From Kibdelosporangium philippinense (GTDB taxonomy: Bacteria; Actinomycetota; Actinomycetes; Mycobacteriales; Pseudonocardiaceae), in NCBI RefSeq assembly GCF_021390435.2, contig NZ_JAJVCN010000003.1, positions 1,555,501 through 1,619,500 on the forward strand: a DNA stretch of 64,000 nt. Direction: 5' to 3'. The notes below the pieces were generated by a model. The model did no database searches and was not told the origin of the DNA. It saw only the letters and a program-made list of their open reading frames with translations. Positions 61,656 through 64,000 of the stretch are shown here, one piece after another. A program made the translations under genes and the position numbers. How positions within the stretch are numbered: the first letter of the stretch is position 1; every line of letters starts with the position of its first letter.

Positions 61656-64000
61656 GTGAAGTTCGGGGTGCTGGGACCGTTGACGGTGTGGACAGCCGAC
61701 GGGCGCGAGGTGCGCGTGCCCGAGGCGAAAGTCCGCACGCTGTTGGCAGATTTGCTCGTGCAGGAAGGCAGACCAGTCGCGGCCGACCGACTGGCGGACG
61801 ACCTGTGGGGCGCACGGCAACCCGGAAACCCCGTCAACACGCTGCAAACCAAGGTCTCGCAGCTGCGCAGGGCTCTGGAAGACGCCGAGCCGGGTGGGCG
61901 GCTGCTGGTGTCTCATCGGTCCGGCAGTTACGTGATGCAGGTCGACCTGGACGTGACGCAGTTTCGTGCGCTGACCGCCCAGGCCCGCAGTGTTGCCGAT
62001 CCGCGGACTCGGTCGTCGCTGCTGTCCGACGCGCTGGCTTTGTGGCGTGGGCCCGCGCTGGTGGACTTCGCAGACGAGCCGTTCGCCATCCCGGTGATCC
62101 AACGGCTCACCGAGGAACGCCTAGTCGCCTTCGAAAAGTGGGCCGAAGCGCGACTCGAACTGGGTGAGCACGCCCCGTTGGCCATCGAACTCACCGAGTT
62201 GGTCGCCGCGCATCCACTGCGTGAACGGTTACGCGCGCTCCAACTCCGCGCGCTTTACCGCGCAGGCAGACAAACCGAGGCACTGGACAGCTACCGACAG
62301 CTGGTCACGGTCCTGGACGACGAATTAGGCCTGACTCCCAGTCCAGAACTGGTCGCGCTGCACTCGAAGATCCTGCAGCAGGATCCGGCACTGGGCAGTC
62401 CGTCAGTGCCGCGGACAAACCTGCCTGAACCACTGACCGAACTGGTCGGCCGTGACGCGGCCGTGCAGTCGATCCTGTCGCTGATCGGTGAAACCCGGTT
62501 GGTCACCCTGACCGGCCCCGGCGGCGTGGGCAAAACACGGCTGGCCCTGCAGACCGCACGACAGGTCCAGGAAGCATGGCTAGTCGAGTTCGCGGGCCTC
62601 GAACAACACGGCACACCGGAGACGTGCCCGCGTGACGACCTCGTCGCCGAAGTCACCGCGGCCACACTCGGAATCCGGGACGAGCAGATCGCCGTACTCG
62701 ACCGCCTGGCCGGATCCCTGTACACCAAGGAAATCCTGCTGGTACTGGACAACTGCGAAGGCCTGATCGACTCGATCGCCCGACTGGCATCAACGCTGCT
62801 GCATGCCGCACCACGGCTGCGCATCCTGGCCACCAGCCAAGAACCGCTAGGCGTAGCAGGCGAAGTGGTGTGGAACGTCCCACCGCTGGAGGTACCAAGC
62901 GCAGCAACAGCCGAGGCCGACGACGTCCGAGCATTCAGTGCCGTACAACTCTTCGTCGCGCGGGCATCAGCCGCCTCCCCCGGATTCACCCTCAACGCAA
63001 ACAATGCGGCGGACATCGCGGCAATCTGCCGCCGACTCGACGGAATCCCGCTAGCGCTGGAACTCGCGGCAACCAGAATCCGCGCACTCGACACAAGCGC
63101 GCTCCTCGCCCGCCTCGATGACAGATTCCGCCTACTGGCAAGCGGAAACCGCAGCGGCCCACCCAGGCAGAGAACGCTGCGCGCGATGATCGACTGGAGC
63201 TGGCAGCTCCTGTCTCCAGCAGAACAGGCGGTCCTCCGCAGACTGGCCGTCCACGTAGAAGGCACAACCCTGGCGGCAGCCGAAGCAATCTGTGCCAGCG
63301 AAGACATCGACGCGGCCGACGTAATGACCCACATAGCCAACCTCGTCGACCGCTCGCTAGTCGTCGGCGGCCCCCGCTACCGCCTACTCGAATCGGTAGT
63401 GGCGTACAGCATCGAACAACTCCAAACTGCAGGCGAACTAGACGAAATCCGCCTCCGCCACGCTGAGTACTACATCAAGCTGGCCGAAGAAGCCGACACG
63501 AAGCTCCGTACAAACGAACAGCGTTCATGGCTCGAACGCATCGACCTGGAAACAGCCAACCTCCGCCGAGCGCTGGAAACCGTTCTCCTGCAACGACACG
63601 CACACCTAGCCCTCCGGCTGGTCAAAGCAATGACCTGGTACTGGTTCCTCCGCGGCCGGATAAACGAAGCCCGCCGGGCAATCCGCCAAGCCCTTGACCT
63701 CCCAGGCGAAGCCCAAGACCTGCCGTCAACTGTGCTGGCATGGGACGCGGGACTAGCGATCCTGGCAGGTGAAGTCGCCAAGGACATCGAAGTCGCGTAC
63801 GACATCAAGAACCCAACCGACCGCGCAATGGCACTGTGGTTCCTTGGCTACGTAACGACAACCATAGGCGGCGTCCCCACAACCGAACTCATGAGCACCC
63901 AAGCACTATCCGAGTTCGAAGCCCTGAACAACAACTGGGGAACAGCGGTCACACTGATCGACCGCGTCACCCACCACAAAGCCCGCGGCGACTTCACCGC
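61656..64000 (+). CDS. AfsR-type regulator (paralogue 3), 3' end outside the window
   Basis: Open from the GTG at 61656 through the last base; 781 codons seen. SARP domain: KFGVLGPLTVWTADGREVRV and LADDLWGARQPGNPVNTLQT. BTAD: LLSDALALWRGPALVDFADE and LRERLRALQLRALYRAGRQT. NB-ARC: TLTGPGGVGKTRLALQTARQ and ILLVLDNCEGLIDS, then RRLDGIPLALELAATRIRAL. A C-terminal helical region begins near residue 590 (ETANLRRALETVLLQRHAHL). It is divergent from the three-gene imine-reductase-like operon. No internal stop was found on reading the frame through. Confidence 0.92.
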   Translation, partial: MKFGVLGPLTVWTADGREVRVPEAKVRTLLADLLVQEGRPVAADRLADDLWGARQPGNPVNTLQTKVSQLRRALEDAEPGGRLLVSHRSGSYVMQVDLDVTQFRALTAQARSVADPRTRSSLLSDALALWRGPALVDFADEPFAIPVIQRLTEERLVAFEKWAEARLELGEHAPLAIELTELVAAHPLRERLRALQLRALYRAGRQTEALDSYRQLVTVLDDELGLTPSPELVALHSKILQQDPALGSPSVPRTNLPEPLTELVGRDAAVQSILSLIGETRLVTLTGPGGVGKTRLALQTARQVQEAWLVEFAGLEQHGTPETCPRDDLVAEVTAATLGIRDEQIAVLDRLAGSLYTKEILLVLDNCEGLIDSIARLASTLLHAAPRLRILATSQEPLGVAGEVVWNVPPLEVPSAATAEADDVRAFSAVQLFVARASAASPGFTLNANNAADIAAICRRLDGIPLALELAATRIRALDTSALLARLDDRFRLLASGNRSGPPRQRTLRAMIDWSWQLLSPAEQAVLRRLAVHVEGTTLAAAEAICASEDIDAADVMTHIANLVDRSLVVGGPRYRLLESVVAYSIEQLQTAGELDEIRLRHAEYYIKLAEEADTKLRTNEQRSWLERIDLETANLRRALETVLLQRHAHLALRLVKAMTWYWFLRGRINEARRAIRQALDLPGEAQDLPSTVLAWDAGLAILAGEVAKDIEVAYDIKNPTDRAMALWFLGYVTTTIGGVPTTELMSTQALSEFEALNNNWGTAVTLIDRVTHHKARGDFT

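Noticed and set aside
1-64000. tRNA, rRNA, CRISPR arrays, riboswitches, phage attachment sites
   Set aside because: None was found on reading both strands; no cloverleaf or regularly spaced repeat array is visible, though a covariance-model search was not possible.

Overview
The window is high-GC DNA with overlapping ATGA/GTGA gene junctions, GTG/TTG starts, AfsR/SARP-type regulators, ALF-repeat secreted proteins and IS1380, ISAs1, IS701 and IS5-like insertion sequences. This points to a filamentous actinomycete. Pseudonocardiales is my best guess, but it is an inference from gene content only.

Layout. (1) 1-2.6 kb: an AAA ATPase and the 3' remnant of a probable subtilisin-type protease. (2) 2.65-13.1 kb: a surface-glycan block with two GT4 glycosyltransferases and a Wzx-like flippase in one overlapping operon, a GT2 glycosyltransferase divergent from a DUF2142 membrane protein, and a HAD-domain protein plus SAM methyltransferase operon. 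An IS30 remnant sits between two copies of a terminator. (3) 13.4-30 kb: a polymorphic-toxin locus read on the minus strand. A giant toxin gene (about 26.86 to 15.90 kb) has a helical Ala-rich stalk and ends in a domain that looks like the RelA/SpoT-fold ATP:nucleotide 3'-pyrophosphokinase family. That domain is cut into four pieces by an IS5-like element, an IS701 element, a frameshifted unclassified mobile ORF, ISAs1 and IS1380. The two genes behind it are intact: a protein made of four tandem ~90-residue repeats, and an Imm5-like putative immunity protein. Upstream, the toxin is broken head-to-head against a truncated RICIN lectin gene whose intact paralogue follows. (4) 30-35.3 kb: a partly decayed catabolic island with an amino-acid permease, an amidohydrolase, a class V aminotransferase, and pseudogenes of an AraC regulator and an Ldh_2 dehydrogenase. 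(5) 35.3-49.6 kb: transporter/regulator pairs (MFS-TetR with a perfect palindromic operator; MarR with amidohydrolase and MFS; erythromycin esterase-like with a double-HTH MerR/TioE-like regulator), an orphan ATP synthase b subunit, remnants of a secreted hydrolase and a protein-arginine deiminase, and small enzymes. (6) 49.6-64 kb: three paralogous AfsR-type regulators (the last runs off the window) interleaved with MFS and EamA exporters, an AraC regulator, an SDR and four imine-reductase-like dehydrogenases. Two of the AfsR genes are preceded by 11-bp-periodic direct repeats like SARP boxes.

How the parts fit. Blocks 4 to 6 look like small detoxification, efflux and redox modules, each with its own regulator. 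Block 3 looks like a contact-dependent or secreted toxin system whose killing domain was inactivated by serial transposition while its candidate immunity genes were kept. No tRNA, rRNA or CRISPR array was seen.
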